Below, in pieces: positions 39,204-39,958 of a DNA stretch of 39,958 nt; position 1 is the stretch's first letter; each line of letters starts with the position of its first letter. The notes under the pieces are model-generated. The model did not search any database. It worked only from the letters and a program-made list of their open reading frames with translations, and had not been told where the DNA came from. The translations under genes were made by a program, and so were the position numbers. This DNA comes from an uncultured Clostridia bacterium (GTDB lineage Bacteria; Bacillota; Clostridia; Oscillospirales; Acutalibacteraceae), in the NCBI GenBank assembly GCA_944380885.1, contig CALWIZ010000022.1, positions 1-39,958 on the forward strand, read 5' to 3'.

Positions 39204-39958
39204 ATGAGCATACTTGACGTTCAGATTATAAAAGACTATATCCGTATGTGTTCGGACGGCTGGGAGCAGGGCTGGCACGAGCGCAACGGCGGCAACCTTA
39301 CATACCGCATGAAGCCTGAAGAGGTTGAGGAGTGCCGTCCGTATTTCGGCTTTGAGCGTCCGTGGGTCAATATGGGCGTACAGGCTGACAATTTAAAAGG
39401 CGAATACTTTATCGCCACCGGTTCGGGCAAATTTTTCCGCAATGTTCCCCTTGCCCCGCAGGACAATATCTGCATTGTTGAGATAAACGAAGCCGGCGAC
39501 AGCTACCGTATCGTATGGGGACTTGAGAAGGGCGGCAGACCCACAAGCGAGTTCCCGAGCCACTTTATGAACCACAGTGTCAGAAAAGCGGCTACAAACG
39601 GTGAGTACCGTGTTATTTACCACGCGCACCCCGCCAATATAATCGCGCTTACCTATGTTATGCCGCTGACCGCCAAGGACATAACAAGAGCCTTATGGCA
39701 GAGCGCCACCGAATGCCCCGTTGTATTCCCCGGCGGCGTGGGCGTTGTTCAGTGGATGGTGCCGGGCGGCGCCGATATAGCGCTTGCCACCAGCGAGATT
39801 ATGAAAAAGTTTGACGCGGCGGTTTGGGCGCATCACGGACTTTTCTGCTCCGGTCCTGATTTTGACATCACTTTCGGACTTATGCACACGATAGAGAAGG
39901 CCGCCGAGATATATGTCAAGGTGCTTTCCTGCGGAAAAGGCATACGCCAGACCATAAC
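39204..39958 (+). CDS. rhaD: L-rhamnulose-1-phosphate aldolase, cut by the window end
   Basis: The 251 residues visible belong to a class II aldolase that splits rhamnulose-1-phosphate into dihydroxyacetone phosphate and L-lactaldehyde. Zinc and catalytic residues appear in SEFPSHFMNH (Glu116), VIYHAHP (His140, His142) and WAHHGLF (His210 or His211), one position off the E. coli numbering. The start at 39204 lies two bases after the rhaA stop, with GAGGTCAGTAAAA upstream. The frame is open to the end of the window, about 20 or more codons short of a complete protein. Confidence 0.95.
   Translation, partial: MSILDVQIIKDYIRMCSDGWEQGWHERNGGNLTYRMKPEEVEECRPYFGFERPWVNMGVQADNLKGEYFIATGSGKFFRNVPLAPQDNICIVEINEAGDSYRIVWGLEKGGRPTSEFPSHFMNHSVRKAATNGEYRVIYHAHPANIIALTYVMPLTAKDITRALWQSATECPVVFPGGVGVVQWMVPGGADIALATSEIMKKFDAAVWAHHGLFCSGPDFDITFGLMHTIEKAAEIYVKVLSCGKGIRQTI

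Overview
The window looks like chromosome of a low-to-mid G+C anaerobic Firmicute, most likely a gut-type Clostridia (Oscillospiraceae/Ruminococcaceae-like). The grounds are Gram-positive Shine-Dalgarno sites (GGAGG-type), several probable TTG or GTG starts, near-consensus sigma-A promoters, RicT (YaaT) beside holB, a Firmicute-type LexA with an SOS-box-like site, a THF riboswitch in front of folT, small clostridial 2[4Fe-4S] ferredoxin, and L-rhamnose catabolism. I see no CRISPR array, rRNA, insertion sequence or intact prophage. The taxonomic call is an inference.

Layout. 1-5.6 kb: tRNA-Arg(CCG), galE, a lipoprotein gene whose signal peptide is split by a one-base frame break in an A6 tract, class II fructose-bisphosphate aldolase, an E2/CAT-fold protein with a degenerate catalytic motif, and an MFS transporter. 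5.7-10.7 kb: two overlapping CNNM/CorC-type genes, a YgjP-type metallopeptidase, small membrane proteins (TM2, DUF2752, zinc-ribbon) and a phage-like zinc-finger/sigma-region-4-like pair. 10.8-15.4 kb: a thiol-redox operon (Crp/Fnr regulator, CcdA, TlpA-like, ferredoxin-thioredoxin-reductase-like, thioredoxin, rhodanese, CoA-disulfide reductase-rhodanese fusion). 15.4-19.4 kb: riboswitch-controlled folate transporter subunit, ferredoxin, and the ricT-holB-trpS housekeeping block.

19.4-27 kb: a three-gene operon of unknown purpose (HD nucleotidase, SCP2-like protein, class III PLP aminotransferase), divergent from a large YfhO-type membrane protein; then an ADP-ribosylglycohydrolase, a stand-alone FeoA and an AraC regulator. 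27-32.8 kb: a six-gene minus-strand operon (ThuA-like protein, three different Gfo/Idh/MocA oxidoreductases, two sugar isomerase/epimerase-like TIM barrels), whose composition resembles oxidation-elimination-reduction pathways that go through 3-keto sugars. 33-35.4 kb: split TauE/SafE pair, lexA, rnhA, queT. 35.4-40 kb: a secreted GHL10 glycosidase-like protein, an AraC/RhaS-like regulator, rhaA and rhaD (cut by the window end).

The most interesting parts are the probable 3-keto-sugar operon, the ferredoxin-linked thiol-redox operon, the SCP2/aminotransferase operon, the degenerate E2-like enzyme, and the folT leader, in which the terminator stem contains the ribosome binding site and its U-tract is the spacer to the start codon.
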